From the NCBI RefSeq assembly GCF_030848805.1, contig NC_092363.1, positions 4,030,001 through 4,094,000 of the forward strand: a stretch of DNA of 64,000 bases, written 5' to 3'. The position numbers and the translations under genes are program-made. Source of the stretch: Temnothorax longispinosus (taxonomy: Eukaryota; Arthropoda; Insecta; Hymenoptera; Formicidae). Numbering within the stretch: position 1 is the stretch's first letter; the number at the start of each line of letters is the position of its first letter. Under the pieces are notes generated by a model. It was not told the DNA's origin. It saw nothing but the letters and a program-made list of their open reading frames with translations, and made no database searches. Below are positions 51,493 through 64,000 of the stretch, in pieces.

Positions 51493-52419
51493 CCCTAGTA
51501 GTACACAAATATTTTTGGCTACTTAGTCATACACACTGGGTCTGTGAGACCCGGCCAACTTTCGAATGTTGTAGTTTCCGCGAAACTACTAATTGAATGT
51601 TTTTTTTTTCAAACTGAAGAGGAGACTGTTAAGAATACATCTGTAAAAGCGAAAACTCTGTGCGGTTCGTATTTTTCCCCAAAAAGTCGTTTAAGTGTAA
51701 GAATTTTTTGTTGAGGAGGAAAAACACGAGTTTTGCAATTTTTTTGAAAATTTACAACTTTGAAATTATCCGGTAGAATTCAATTTCTCTTGCGGATTCT
51801 GAAAGAGCAGATGTCATATCTTCAGGAAAAAAACAGAGCAATGTAATTTTTGATCGTTATCAACAAAATCTCCAGGGGTCAAGTAAGCCGATTTTTGAGG
51901 TCTCTTTTTTCGTAAAAGTAAATGTTTTCGCGTGATTTCTTAAAAAATTAAACTAGAAACGAGATAAAAAAACATGACTACCATGACTAAACATGACTTA
52001 TGTACACCGTGTGTGTGTGTGTGTGTGTATACACATTCTATAAAACATTAATATCAAAGTCATACTTATAAACCAATAAATGATTGTTAATATCGAAAGA
52101 TTATAACAAAAACGTTAATATTTATTTAATACTACTTATTTAGTACCAAACTAGCAAAAAAAAAAAAAAAACGAGGCATGAACTTACTTTGAATTTCGAC
52201 CGAGTCGTATTAACTTGAGTCTCTGAGACCCGATACTATCTTTCGCACTGTTCCGCAACTATAAATAACTACAGAGATTTGCCTAGCGGCAAATGGTAGG
52301 GGTAGGACCAAAGTTTTTTCTACGCCGCAGAGCTGTCTTTATAATGTCAAGGGCCCCGCGATATCAGTCCCTCGAAAATTTGGCTGGGTCTCTTAGACCC
52401 AAGTGTGTACTTCTAGGGG
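51493..52419. mobile_element. Nonautonomous DNA transposon with GGTCT-rich inverted ends, possibly piggyBac-like
   Basis: Outer ends are CCCTAGTAGTACACA on the left and, reversed, CCCTAGAAGTACACA on the right. Inner inverted repeats begin CACACTGGGTCTGTGAGACC (51532) and, reversed from 52407, CACACTTGGGTCTAAGAGAC; both run on to GGCCAA / AGCCAA. The small palindrome GGGTCTgtGAGACCC appears at 51538-51552, in variant form at 52217-52231 and again at 52386-52400. CCCTAG termini and such palindromes recall piggyBac elements, whose TTAA duplication would be decayed here (TTTA on the left, TTAT on the right). The inner repeats alone, flanked by TA, would also fit a Tc1/mariner-type element. No transposase frame. 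Confidence 0.65.
52013..52031. repeat. (GT)n microsatellite
   Basis: About nine GT units inside the transposon at 51493-52419. Confidence 0.8.
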
Positions 52420-54574
52420 TTATTGAGGTGCGTTGAACTTCGACAATGTCCTTGCTGGAGCGACCGTCAGAAAACGGTTGAACGAGTGCGGGCGGTATTC
52501 TCTTCTCTTGCTCGTCCTCGGAAAAGTAGTAGCCACGGCGTCTGCATATTACGACGCTACGCGCATGACCAACCGTGATAAAAAAACATCGATTACCAGT
52601 TTGCATAAAATCTCGGATCTGTTCTGTGTGGATATCGACGTCGCTTATTAACGCCTAGCTTCTCATTCGTAGTGTCATTTGTACGATTTTAATATGAAGC
52701 GTGTTTGTGTGCTCTTTTCCTCTCCATTTTGCTTCTCGTTGGGCACGATGCCTGAAATCGATTTAATATTTTAAAGAAGAAAGTTTTCTCTTTCAGGGAA
52801 AACGGAGAAGATATAACACTTCTGACAGTCATGGTAATATTTGTAATTTTAAGCGAAGATAACCGCGAACAATCGAATTGCGTCTTTAGTATGAAAATGT
52901 GAAGCGCGATTTGATAATCTGAAGTTAATAACACTACGTAAATATTCGTATGTAAATTATTTGTCGAAACTGCATTTAAAGTGTAATTTTTTAATTTTAA
53001 TTAAAATTGTAAATTTTGCTTTTAATCAATATGTCAATGGGACTCTCAAATTTATTGATCAATATACCGCAGCGTTTAAAAATACGTGAAGTGTTATTTG
53101 GTTTATTTAAATTACTAACGGCGGAAATATGGGGTCATGCATGAGTCGCATCACCTCGTTCAGAATGATAACTGAGTCTGTTGATTTGACCAATATAGAT
53201 GATCGATAAATTTATTAACGTTTGCCGCAATTGCACTATGTATGTTTGTCGAACTAATAAAATATTAATCTCAACGTAGTGGCGCGTGCAAATGGAAGAT
53301 CGTTTCAGATCAACAAGTATTTCCTCGTGCGTAAATTGCGTCGGCAGATTTTGCACACGTTTGCGCCCTATATATATCATAAATTGTTTACGGTGAATAT
53401 TGTTACCGCATGATGCGCAATATTTAAGTTTACTTATTACGTCACGTATTATTAGGCATCGGAATAAACAAACGCTTCTTATACCCTCGCGAGAAATATT
53501 ATATGAAACGTTAATCGCGGTACCGCTGTAATGTCGCGTAACGTCTTTGTAATTAGTCAAGTGCAAATTACGGCTGGCGCGTTCATGGCAAGTTAGCACC
53601 GCTACAGGGGTAAGTTAATTATCGTCAAGGCGACGGAGCAGATTATATGAATAATCATGATCGTGTGTGCGGCAACTAATTATAGACGGAACACGGTTGA
53701 AAAGTATTACGACGTTACTTAATGATTCTACCGATGACTCTATCTAACGACGATATACTTAGCTTGTTATCGGTCTGATTTAATTTCACGAGATAAATGC
53801 AAAAACTTAAGATAATAATCTAGACGACCTGTCGTTCTTAATTAGCTTAGTCGACTGTTTGGATTAAAAGAGCATTTATTCATAACAAGATAACGTATTT
53901 TAATTACACTATATTATGGGCCTTTTTTTATTTACACAATTTACAGACATTTATATACAAAGGGACTTTGAGTATGTATAATTTAAATTTAAATTTAACG
54001 ACAGATAGAATCTATTTACATACTACATTTACCCCATATTCTTATATTTATTTAATTTTATAATATTTAGTATTCTTACACTCTCTAAGAACATCAATTC
54101 CCTTCAATTCTGGAACACTTTATATATTATTCAATATTTACAAGTCTTTCTAATTTATAAATAATAGATATATGAAATAAACACCAGTGTGACATGTTTG
54201 CTATAGATTTTGGAACCGTGATAAAACATTTTGCGAGATAAGTGAAAATAACACAAACATATTTGCAAAACGAATTATCAACGCAAATGTGCTTGTACAA
54301 ATTTCTTGCTTAAATTACAGCATCTGACACGAGACTGATCTCCGTGCGTGTCTACTGATAGCCTTATCATATCAGCAGTCAGTTTTGAAAGATACGACAT
54401 AATCTACTGTATAGCAGCAGTAACAAATTTTGCCCGTGCGAGATAAAATTATTGGCGGCACATTCAACGCGACGGAATAAAATAGAAAAAAAATATGAAT
54501 GTAACCTGTGCTCGGTATGCTTGTGTGAATTGACGATCGTCAGTCTATACGAATAATGAATATATCAATTGAAT
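52420..54574. other. Intergenic AT-rich region
   Basis: Short unsupported frames on both strands (the largest at 53135-53599, minus). The last ~450 bases are probably the 3' flank of the protease gene ending at 54575. Nothing else identified. Confidence 0.5.
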
Positions 54575-56546
54575 TTATACGGCGTTCTTCTTGATCCAGT
54601 CGATGTACGAAGGTACGCGAGTGTATACAGTTGGATAGTCAGTAAGAGAACAAGCTTTCGCCCATGATACGAGCCCGACAAGCTTTCCATTAACGATCAA
54701 GGGACCGCCCGAGTCACCCTGCAAAAGAAGATTAAAATGTTTTCTAAAATTAAAACAGAAAAAAAAGAACGATTCGCGCATGCATAAAATGTTTAAAGCT
54801 CGCGTGACGCTTTAAAGCGATACAGCTTTCGCAACTGTTGCTCTTTCTTTTAATTCTGGTTTGTTATATATTTCGCCGGGAGTGTTAATCAACTATTTTT
54901 CGCAATTGTTTATCTTGTCTTCTCTAAGTTACGTTTAACTTTTATCTTATAATTCTATTAAGGATTAAATTTAGTCTAAAAAGCTAAAAAGATTATTATA
55001 CGTTCGCTGCGTTTACCTTACAAGATCCTCGGTTGACGTTCGGATCGTAGGCACAAATATGAGTATCGTAAATATCATACATCATCCTGTCATACATTCT
55101 TTTGCAATAGTCCTGTTTAGCTATGTAAATGTTAGCCTTTTGTAAGTATTTGGATCCGGGCCCGTCTGGCTGTAATTTGTAAGAGAATTACGGCGTTAGA
55201 ACCGTTGTTGCTGCTTTTAGCAAATATATATATAAAACCGCAGCAAACGATATACATATATCGCGTGAAATTAATTGTGCTGCGCTTACCGATAATCTGC
55301 CAAATCCGGAGACTCTGGCCACAGCCCCTTCCTGGACAGTTTCATTTTGTGCGGGCAGAGTTACCAAACCAACGTTGCTCGATGGGTTAAAAGGAGAGAA
55401 CACCTAAAGAAACAAAACGTTGCGTCAGTGACGAGAGCCACTGACATCGAGATTCGAAAAAACAGTCGATTGGACAACTTACCCTAATCAATGCGATGTC
55501 GTTAACCCATGAATTAGAAGGATTGTATTCTTTATGAGTAATGATCTCTTTAACCGCACGTGTCGCGCCTGCGCCTGGACGGTTCAAATTTACAGTACCG
55601 GCGATAACTTTTACGTCCCTAGGAAGCTTGCTGCAGATGGAATAGTCGTAATTAAAACGCAAATTTATTAGCATCTCTTTTAAAATCGCAAGCTCTGACA
55701 TTTCACGAGACACATGTTACTTGGCTGTGAAAGCTAATTACCCTTCGACGCAGTGAGCAGCAGTAACGACGAAATTTAGATTAACGATAGATCCGCCACA
55801 AAAATGAAAGCTATTACTTGGCATCTGCAGGGAGACCTGGAAAATAATTTCTACCTGATGATCCATTCTTTTTTTTCTGCATCTTCGAGCACTTAGTTAA
55901 TGAGAGTTATGTAAAACGGAGTATCTGTATCATTGTTTGAGAGATTGATACTAAATTTGTTACGTAAGAAAGTAATTTTACTTGAATTTAGCAGATAACG
56001 TCATTTTACAAGTCACAACTCACCTGATACGGTATTTCACCTTGTTTTACATCCTCACCATTTATGATACGTGGGTCGAACTCGGATACGGTGGCTGTTA
56101 ACACAACAATGAACCTATTGAGCTAAAATTTTACCAGAGAGTTAGCTGTATATTTTAATGCAATTGAATGTATACGTCATCAATGTAGCGTTCGATTAAA
56201 TTCAATTTAAAACAGCACTTTATTATATTTCTTCCTGTTGCAGTTGTCACATCGATGTACGAGACATTACTTTAATTTTTGTTATTTGAGTCACTTTAAT
56301 CAACGGCAATTTGATTAATTGGTCAAAACTTGCTCTTGTGAAGATTCAAACAGTGTCAATTCGACTTATCGAAATTACTAATCAAAAAACTGGGCAGTTT
56401 ATATCTCATTTCACTACGGTCATAATGCATAATATACAAAAAATGTAGGTAATTTCTATTATATTATATTTATTCTGTTGATATTAATTTTACTCACGCT
56501 GGAAGGTAGAAGCTACGCCAAGAAGAAATAAAACTGAAGACAGCAT
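54575..56546 (-). CDS. S1-family serine protease, diverged array member 4
   Basis: Seven exons: 56498-56546, 56024-56094, 55742-55836, 55483-55630, 55290-55403, 55017-55169, 54575-54718; 257 residues. Signal peptide MLSSVLFLLGVAST, propeptide ending EFDPR, mature start IINGEDVKQGEIPYQ. The triad is present: VTAAHC, NDIALI, GDSGG. Pocket: Gly189, Ser190 (RGSCKGDSGG), Ala216 (SWAKAC), Thr226 (DYPTVYTRV), the same class as copies 1-3. Exon phases match the tandem copies exactly; only exons 2 and 4 differ by one codon. It lies about 6 kb upstream-side of copy 3 on the same strand and belongs to an older duplication. The C-terminus SYIDWIKKNAV is ordinary. TATATAA lies about 45 bases upstream of the ATG (plus coordinates 56588-56594). 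Confidence 0.92.
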
Positions 56547-56594
56547 TTTAAGCGCCAACAATCACATTTGCTGAACAATGAAGTAATTATATAC

Positions 56595-59500
56595 TTTTCT
56601 GATGATAAATGGCACACCTGTTAACAGACCGTTGAGTAGCAAGTCTTCCTGCGTTCCAGATTAGATAAGTACATTTAATTGCCGATTACGTCTGATTTTT
56701 TGTTTGCTGTTTTCGTTTCACGTATCAACGGGTATTTGTAAAACGGATGCGCGTTGTCGAATAAGGTAGTAAATATTCTCTGATTTAACATCTTTAAAAA
56801 AATGGATAGAATTTTACATACTTAAACTTTGTCTAGAAATTAAGAAATAACTGAAGATCAAATAGTTTAACATTTGCCTTCATATAAATGAACGAATAAT
56901 TAATTTTCAATAATTAATTTTCAATGATGAGATATTTTTTCTATGCGTTTGAGTTTATAAGTATAAATTATTTTAAAGGTTCACATATTTATAAACGATT
57001 ATGTACATTTTACGTATTTATTTCCTTTCCTAAAATTTTACAATTAAGTTTGTCGTTAGAATTATCGTATTTTTTAAAGGGTCCAATAATTTTTTTCGCA
57101 AGATTTCTGTGTATAATATGTACATTTCAATAAATTTTAATTACCTGTCAGATATTGATGAATGTCGGACTCTGAACAGCTTATCATTTGGATTGACCGA
57201 CGATGATGTATTACGAAAATTCTGAAGCTAAATATTAAATTTATTGTTAAATTATCACGAAGATTATCACATCCCTACTACGTTTATGTACTTCGTGGAA
57301 ATAATCGATAGCTCCGATGATATTGACAATGAAAAGATTGTATAGATACAGAGAATAGAATTTTTATAACTTCGAAGGTTGAACTTATTTTTATGCAGTA
57401 ATCAATGTCATAGTGATAAGTAAAGGTTTATATTTACTGGAATTGTATCAGTCGTAAACATGATAGAAATAGTGTTGGGATTACCTAGTGCTAACTATAT
57501 CCTCACACAGATTTATAGTTTTGCACGTAGAGCTTCAATCATTTCTTCCATTTTACGAAAATCTGCTCGCTTTCCTATAACGACACATAATACGTATTAA
57601 TTTATCGCGGAACCGGCGTGTGTAGGCGTTCGCATTAAAAATGCCGTTACAGTTCTGAGTGTGCAATGTTGCGAAACGGTGCCCGTTAAAAACCCGTCTC
57701 TTCATTGCCGCATCCATCATTTTAAGACGAGCGAATTGTGCGCTGTTTTTATCCAATTAGGATGAAGTAGCCGTCAGTCAATGTGGCGTATCCCCTGGGG
57801 GGGCGTCATAACCCATTACGACGGCACCTGGTTGAGTGACCTTCCGATCGATAGCAGAACAGATGCGAAACTGCATCCAAGGCGACGTTGGCTCGGCTCC
57901 AGATACTTCGAAAGTCTTGTACGTGCTGATAATGCCGCAAAGACATCATCTCTTTTTTTTACGATGCAAGTTAAACACGCCGCGTTTTTAAACGGTCGAG
58001 TGATCTTCTGAATAATGCAGCCCTAATTTGGACCTTTTAAATCTCAGTTTGCCAGTTTCCCCCTTAAACGTACTGAGACACGAAATCGTTGCGATAGGCT
58101 GTAAATATAGGAGATGTTAATGCGATGCGTGAATGCTAACTTTTATTTATGCGCATTACCATTCTCGTATGACACTGATATGCGATATCCAATTTTCGGA
58201 ATTTTTCGTGAGGAAAAAAAATGATGTTTATCGGAAAACTTGTTTTTCAGGTCATACATATCGAGCGCATATGACACGCGATACAAATGAAAATATCCCC
58301 CCGAAAATTTTTATCTACACAGCGAGCGGATTTGTACGTAGCATCCTGCCGGATTTGATTGCACTGCCGCAACATAGCTTCATCAAAACCGACGGGATGA
58401 AGCTAATGCAACGTGGATTTGTTGAGAAAATACGTAAATTTATATTTCTCATTTCGCGATATTTAAAAAAGAGGATTTCCGCGAGAGAAAGCTGGCGTTC
58501 TCCAACTTACTCAATGCGCGAGCGGATACACAAGTCGAATTCAATCGTATGGCAATCACGTCACGGTCGAGAGATTATCCGAGGTAAGCTTCATGATGAG
58601 CCGAATGCTCCAGCTTTAAAGAGACGGAAGTTTTCCCAAGTTACTCGAAGCATTTGTATACTTCATTCCGAATATCCGCAGCTCCGCAATGTCGCCACTG
58701 GATTCAGTTGTCCCGGAAGGCGCCATCCTTCTTTATCACGAAATCTTGACAGACAGCCGCGGGATGCCTGGCTCCCAAGGTAGGGGTCGATCGATTCTCC
58801 CTACCTAATGGAATGCAGCCCGACTCGTGATGGTTGAAACCGAACCGCCGAATGCGAAGATAATAACGCGGCCGTGTAATTGTACTTGAAGCGCGATATA
58901 TCGAGATCTGTTAATTTTCGAAACAAACAGGATGTTATCGCGTTGATATCGTCGTTTTTAAACGGAATTTCTAATTTATTATTAAAAGCAACAGGCTATG
59001 AAGATCGGTCGAAACGTGACGATACAATCGACAATTCTGCGATTTTCGATTTGTGACCTGGACGTACCGTTATCGCGATACCTCGGGGTGTAGAAGGAGG
59101 TAGGGAGTCGATCGATCCTGGCAACCAAAAAGTGATATTGAGAACCGCTGTTCCAGGACTCACCTGCGTCCGACGACCCCGCATCCAGAGCTTCTCATCG
59201 ATCATACAGGTAGTGAAATAGTCTAACTCTGTTCTCGATGTGTTGATGCACATTATTGTCGAACTATTCAGAATCTTTGAATTATCTAGATTTATCCGGT
59301 GAAGATAAACACATGAATGAATACACGAATAGCTTCGGATAATTTCTGACAATGAGAGACAGCATGTGTTATTGCTTTGTTGAGAGAAGAAGATTTCTAT
59401 GTAGATTCTGAAACATGTACTTATAAATGCGAAATATGTAGTCCTGGTGCATTATTTTTCATTGAGCAATGCCCCATCGGCTAAACTGTATAACATTTGA

Positions 59501-61138
59501 TGGTTTTCTTAATGAGAATTTTTTTAACGAAAAAGTATTATTTTTTTAATGACAATTTTTTTTAACGAGAAAGTATTATTTAAAAAGAAAATGCCTTAGA
59601 ATATTTAATTATATTTTTCTTAATTCGTAATAAGAAAATGCAGAATTTATGAATAAAATAATCATTGCGAAATACGTAATTTATTGTCATCAATTTATTT
59701 ATTAATTGTACCTTTGTAACGCAATATTTGATGAATTTAAAGAGAAACCGTATTGTTTCTTCAAAAATGTATCAGAATATCTAAACTATTTTGGTTAATG
59801 GTTAATGAAAGAAGCAGAATGCTGTTATTATATAATAATTATTGCCAGGTATATATGTAATTTATATCTTTGTAGAGCATTTAGGAGAATTAGAGCTCAC
59901 TTAAATCCGAGAAAACAAGCTCACAGATGTTTCTTGCGCTGTAATTCTTAACAATTATATGTAGTACCCGAGGGAGTAGCGTAGCGTGAGCGGAGACGTA
60001 AGTTGCAGCGCAAAGTTTACCAAAGGAAATACGGGGAATCATAAAACCGTTTTCGGAGCTCACAGTAATCGCGCGTTTCTCGTGATTATTGTTTGAAATG
60101 GCGGTTGTTATCTGCTGTATTTAATTTTCATTCTCGTTTTCTGTCTAATAATTTTAACGTATCGGGAGGTGGGAGTCTCCGTTTTTCGCTTTCGTGTGCA
60201 TTAAGCACGAGAACCGGCAGAGTCAAATAACGTGGATCGGTTGGATGCCAGGCATTTTCGATATTTCGCCTTCACGGCGTCGTAAAAGCAAAGAGCATCG
60301 GCGCGACCCGTCTCTCTGCAAACTACTTTCCTACTCAGTTTCAATCCGATACCTCGCAACATCGAATTTCTCAGCGACAGCGATACATCAATCAAATGCA
60401 TACGTTTTTCTTTTTTGATAAACTCGATCGACGAAATTTACTTGCTCGCAAAAACAATTCGAAATTGTTCGAATACTTTTCTCTGATGCACGTGAACGTT
60501 TATTACTGCCTTTTATGAAATGGAAGAACACACATTATGCGAAGCATATATCTCAACAAACGCGCCAGAACCCTCCGTTCGTACGACCTGCACGTCTATG
60601 CGCGCGTGTGCGGAAACGTAGAAATTAACGTCGCGCAGAAACAAGAGGAGATAGATACAAATGGTTCTTGCGTCCATTTTTGAGAGAGAAATGTTCATTA
60701 ATCTCTCCGAAACAATTTCGTGCACTTGGCGCACGTTGCCGGAACGGTTAAACGGATTTGCTTTGACTGACCCACTTCTCTCTCTTGAGATACGTTTACC
60801 GCTGTCACATCGACCGCAAAAGTTACAAAACGCGCTATATAGAATCTGTACGCAATTTGTCCAAACGTATGTTTTCTTTAAGCAAATTCTGTTGTCATTT
60901 TCTTACCAAATTACGGAAGTTACAAATATTGATATAAAATAATCGCACCTTATTTCGATTACATTGATCTTTATAAAAGTATGTATTTATTTTCTAGAAT
61001 AGTATAGGGAAAGTGTTAAGTGTATATGTAAGTTACACGCAGTAAAACACATATGATATATATTTGACGATTTATTACATCACTACATATGTTTGGACGT
61101 TTAATATATATCAATTCTCGATTTTCCTGTATACGTCA
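56595..61138. other. Intergenic region between protease members 4 and 5
   Basis: AT-rich, with a less AT-rich patch at 57780-58800 that yields a 216-codon plus-strand frame (58133-58783) without recognisable domain, good start context or splice partners. I saw no other gene or clear repeat. Confidence 0.5.
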
Positions 61139-63713
61139 TTAAGTATCAAAACATATGGACATACGGCATTCTATATGGTCCATTATCCATTGGAAGTACG
61201 ACGGGATACGTGCGTACACGTCAGGGTGTATTTTGGAACCGCATTCATATCCCCCCCACGAAGCGATTCCTATGAGCTCCTCATCGAGAGCGAGTGGGCT
61301 GCCAGAATCGTACTAAAATGCAATTCCCCAATAACTAACAATATCTTTCATAAGGTTTTGGACAAACCAACTTACGAACAAAGTTATTTTTTACATTTAA
61401 CTATAAATACGTTTCTGTGTTAGTATACAGAGTTAGTTTGTATTATTTTCACTTTATTAGTTTAATGAAATTGATGTTTGACGATAACGGACTCTCGATT
61501 TGCTCAGCTGCGAGTTTTGTTATCTTGCTATTAATTAAATTAAATTACAAAACATAACGAGGAACCGAATATGTTAATGTACAAAATCATCAATACGGTA
61601 AATTAACAATCAACATAATCAGTGAATTGGCGGCGAATTGAAATGCTATAGTTATCGCACGTTTCATACGCGTATGTTGTTAAGTATTATATTAATGAAT
61701 AAATAAATTATAAATTAATTGATGAATAAAAATTTATGATAAGCGAGAGATTGCAATCATGATATGTCTCCACAATATGCTTGCCAATTACATGATATGT
61801 AACAGGGCTTATTTTCTTATCGAAAATCTGAAGCACATTATACAAATCGGAATGCAAGCTTTGTATTGAGACATTACGTTTATAAATTATTAGGAACGAG
61901 TTGAAGCTTCGCGTGAAAAGAATAATGCAGGTTAAGTAGTGAATGACTCTACCTGGACAGACAGCGTAAAATTGCACGTGCGACTAGTAACTAATGACAG
62001 TGATCTATTGCAACGCTTTGTAAATAGCTTTTTACCTGGCACGAACCCTTTTTTTCTTTTTCGTCATTTACGCAGATATGCGTGTCATAAATATTTTTCG
62101 AATTCCGGTACGCATCTCTGCAGTAATCATTATTGACTACTTCAATGTCCGAGACATATAATTGTGTAGTTGTCCCTCCTTCAAACTGTAAGTATACAAA
62201 ATACAAAAATATAAGTGTGACTTGCGAAAATAATTTAAAATATGATATTGTCGAAGACCTATATAGCGTCTGACAGTTTAAGGGCCAGTTTCACTAACGT
62301 CGATTAGCTGTAACCTTCGATTAAACTCACTCTTCATCTCTTTCTAACTGTCCCCCTTAGAAGGAGACGAAGAGTTTAATCGAAAGTTACAGTTATAAAT
62401 GGTTGAATGTTGAGTAACTTACCGATGATTTGCCGAATCCCGATACGACTACTTTCGTACCGGCTGGAATGGTTTTATTTTGCCTTAGTATAACGGGACG
62501 TACAAAATGGGAATATGTAATTGGAGATTCAAGCTGAAAATGAATTTTCTATGTATGCTTTTGCACAGTCTTAATTTTCAAATCGCTTAATTTAATTAAA
62601 ACTGTGGGTATGTGTTGATTGCAATTATATCAACTCTATGTTACCTTAAGTAAAGCGATATCATTCATCCAATTTCCGTCGCGGTTGTAACCTTCGTGTA
62701 TATAAAAGGACTCGATCGGATGTACCGCATGCGGGTCTCGTATGTTTATTAGTCCCACATTGGCCGAAATGGTGCTAGCTTCTATAGATTCTAGACTGTA
62801 AAGAATATCACGTAGAACATATTTTTGTATCTATATACAGTTTCTATTACTAAAATGTTTCTTTAGATTCTCATATTTACTTTTCTACACAGTGAGCGGC
62901 AGTCAGTATGTAATACCGGCTAATTATAACCCCACCGCAAAAGTGTTCCTTCGTTTTAATACGTTGAAGAGAAACCTGAAATAATGTATTTCGTGACAAC
63001 AAGATACAAGAAATTTATATATTAATATTATTACACGTCTATTTTTAGAGTTTACACAGCTGAATGACAAGAGTTAATTTAACGGTTCTAGTTTGAAATT
63101 CAGTTCAATGCTACGCATATTTTTAAGACAGAGCAATTAATGTAATGATATTAATTAATAGCAATTTGTTAGCTTACTTGGTATGGAAGTTCACCCAGTT
63201 TGGCAAGTCTTCCCCCTACAATCTGCGTATCTATTTTTCCTATTACGCCTGTATTCAAAATTTATTACATTAAAATTTAGTTTTATTAAATTAAGTAGAC
63301 GGAAGGCAGTCAGATTTGTCGAAAATGAATGTCGAAAATTGTCGAAATAAAAATGATTTTTTTTAAATTTATTACAAAGAAATGAATTGCAACCGGGAGT
63401 TGTCCTAATACAATGTTTGTTAGGATCTAAAAAATTTTTTTAGTTAAAAATATGCATTAAAAACTTTAAACGCGTCTTTCTTTGTTTTTTATTTTCTTTT
63501 CGTTTTGCAGTGATAACTCAAATACACAGTGATAAGTCATATCGACTTGAAAAAAATTGAGCATATTCACAATATGTATAACTTCGGACTGAATCTTTAA
63601 AAACTCAGTTCAAACTTTAGTTCACAGTCACAAAGCTGGTCAATTTGTCTGTTAGATTACTCACCATGAGAAATAGCGAATAAAGTGATCAAGAACAATA
63701 ACTGTATCGTCAT
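61139..63713 (-). CDS. S1-family serine protease homologue, array member 5, with altered active-site loop
   Basis: Seven exons: 63665-63713, 63178-63248, 62881-62975, 62645-62795, 62423-62533, 62036-62185, 61139-61312; 266 residues. Signal peptide MTIQLLFLITLFAISHG. His57 (LTAAHC) and Asp102 (NWMNDIALL) are present. The serine motif, read across the last splice (GSCQ|YDSGSPL), keeps Asp194-Ser195-Gly196 but has Tyr in place of Gly193 and Ser for Gly197. Gly193 supplies an oxyanion-hole amide and is almost invariant, so activity is doubtful or changed. The usual cleavage site is KIDTQ|IVGG, with Gln instead of Arg/Lys. Pocket residues are Gly189, Gly216 and Asp226, the set seen in crab collagenase-type enzymes. 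Exon phases match the other array members. It could be a catalytically silent homologue, or the last exon may belong to a decayed gene; all splice sites are intact. Confidence 0.85.
62305..62400. mobile_element. Foldback MITE-like repeat in intron 5 of protease member 5
   Basis: The left arm (about 62305-62340: TAGCTGTAACCTTCGATTAA ... CTTCATCTC) is the reverse complement of the right arm (about 62363-62400: GAGACGAAGAGTTTAATCGA ... CAGTTATA). The loop is about 20 bases. The left side extends outward through AGGGCCAGTTTCACTAACGT, which lacks a clear match on the right, so the right tip looks decayed. Confidence 0.55.
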
Positions 63714-64000
63714 CGTTACTAGTCTTGTGCGATGGTATCAGCTGATTACTCTAAATTTGATGTTTATGATACACAGTTGAATATATGTCTGTAAAATTTA
63801 TAATTTTAAATTACATAAGAGAAGATAGGATATCTCATGCTTATTGATATTTAAAATAATTCGCAATCTAGTGAGGTATTATCTCGCTCGCGAGCTGTGT
63901 TATCATTTTCCTATTTACATACTTTGTAACTTTCTATGTTATACATAAATCTAACAACAAATGTATAAAATAATCTTGAAGTAATTATCTTAGTGATCAT
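63714..64000. other. Upstream flank of protease member 5
   Basis: AT-rich. A CATAAAC-like motif about 50 bases upstream of the ATG is a poor TATA box. Nothing else is recognisable before the window ends. Confidence 0.4.

Noticed and set aside
53135..53599. 154-codon minus-strand frame
   Set aside because: No recognisable sequence and no supporting splice or poly(A) signals; plausible as a chance frame.
58133..58783. 216-codon plus-strand frame between protease members 4 and 5
   Set aside because: No domain, no signal, mixed composition, no neighbouring exons; the local drop in stop codons is explained by the less AT-rich patch.
1..64000. Possible CRISPR arrays, tRNA or rRNA genes
   Set aside because: No regularly spaced repeats and no tRNA-like B-box or cloverleaf noticed by eye; a CRISPR array is not expected in this genome. 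A tRNA scan was not possible.

Overview
The window is eukaryotic nuclear DNA with short spliced exons, GT-AG introns and AT-rich intergenic sequence. The gene content (a chymotrypsin-like serine protease array, a YTHDC2-like helicase without a YTH domain, TMTC3 and VWA8) points to an insect. I suspect a hymenopteran, perhaps an ant, but the sequence alone does not prove the order. Exon boundaries were read from splice signals, reading phase and remembered family proteins; no search was run.

Left third (1-27.7 kb), conserved single-copy genes. A TMTC3 orthologue (ER O-mannosyltransferase with TPRs) runs on the minus strand at 202-5362 in 12 coding exons. It is head-to-head with a YTHDC2-like DEAH helicase on the plus strand (7202-11254), across a GC-rich shared 5' region. 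VWA8 (mitochondrial AAA+/VWA ATPase) follows on the plus strand at 14734-27623 in 19 coding exons, two of its introns being GC-AG. Its 5.3 kb fourth intron holds a nested, apparently intronless gene of unknown family (17295-18314).

Middle (27.9-34 kb). A plus-strand gene (28288 to at least 31062, 3' end not found) encodes seven C-x-C-x(4-6)-C-x(1-2)-H repeats spread over two exons. I do not recognise this arrangement, and it is the best candidate here for something undescribed.

Right half (34-64 kb). Five S1-family serine protease genes, all on the minus strand and all with the same seven-exon layout. Three lie in a recent tandem duplication (unit about 5.3-5.5 kb, starts near 34287, 39809 and 45124; the third unit is truncated near 49330). 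The other two (54575-56546 and 61139-63713) are diverged. The copies differ in informative ways: copies 1 and 2 carry a 61-base net insertion that rewrites the C-terminus; copy 2 has an altered TATA box; the most diverged gene has Tyr in place of the oxyanion-hole Gly193 and no basic residue at its activation site.

Mobile DNA is nonautonomous: a hAT-type MITE with a perfect 8-bp target duplication (4248-4484), a palindromic TA-flanked MITE whose empty site is preserved in the neighbouring duplicate (39055-39293), a roughly 0.9 kb element with GGTCT-rich ends that may be piggyBac-like (about 51493-52419), and two foldback elements (about 14865-14997 and 62305-62400). I saw no tRNA, rRNA or CRISPR array.
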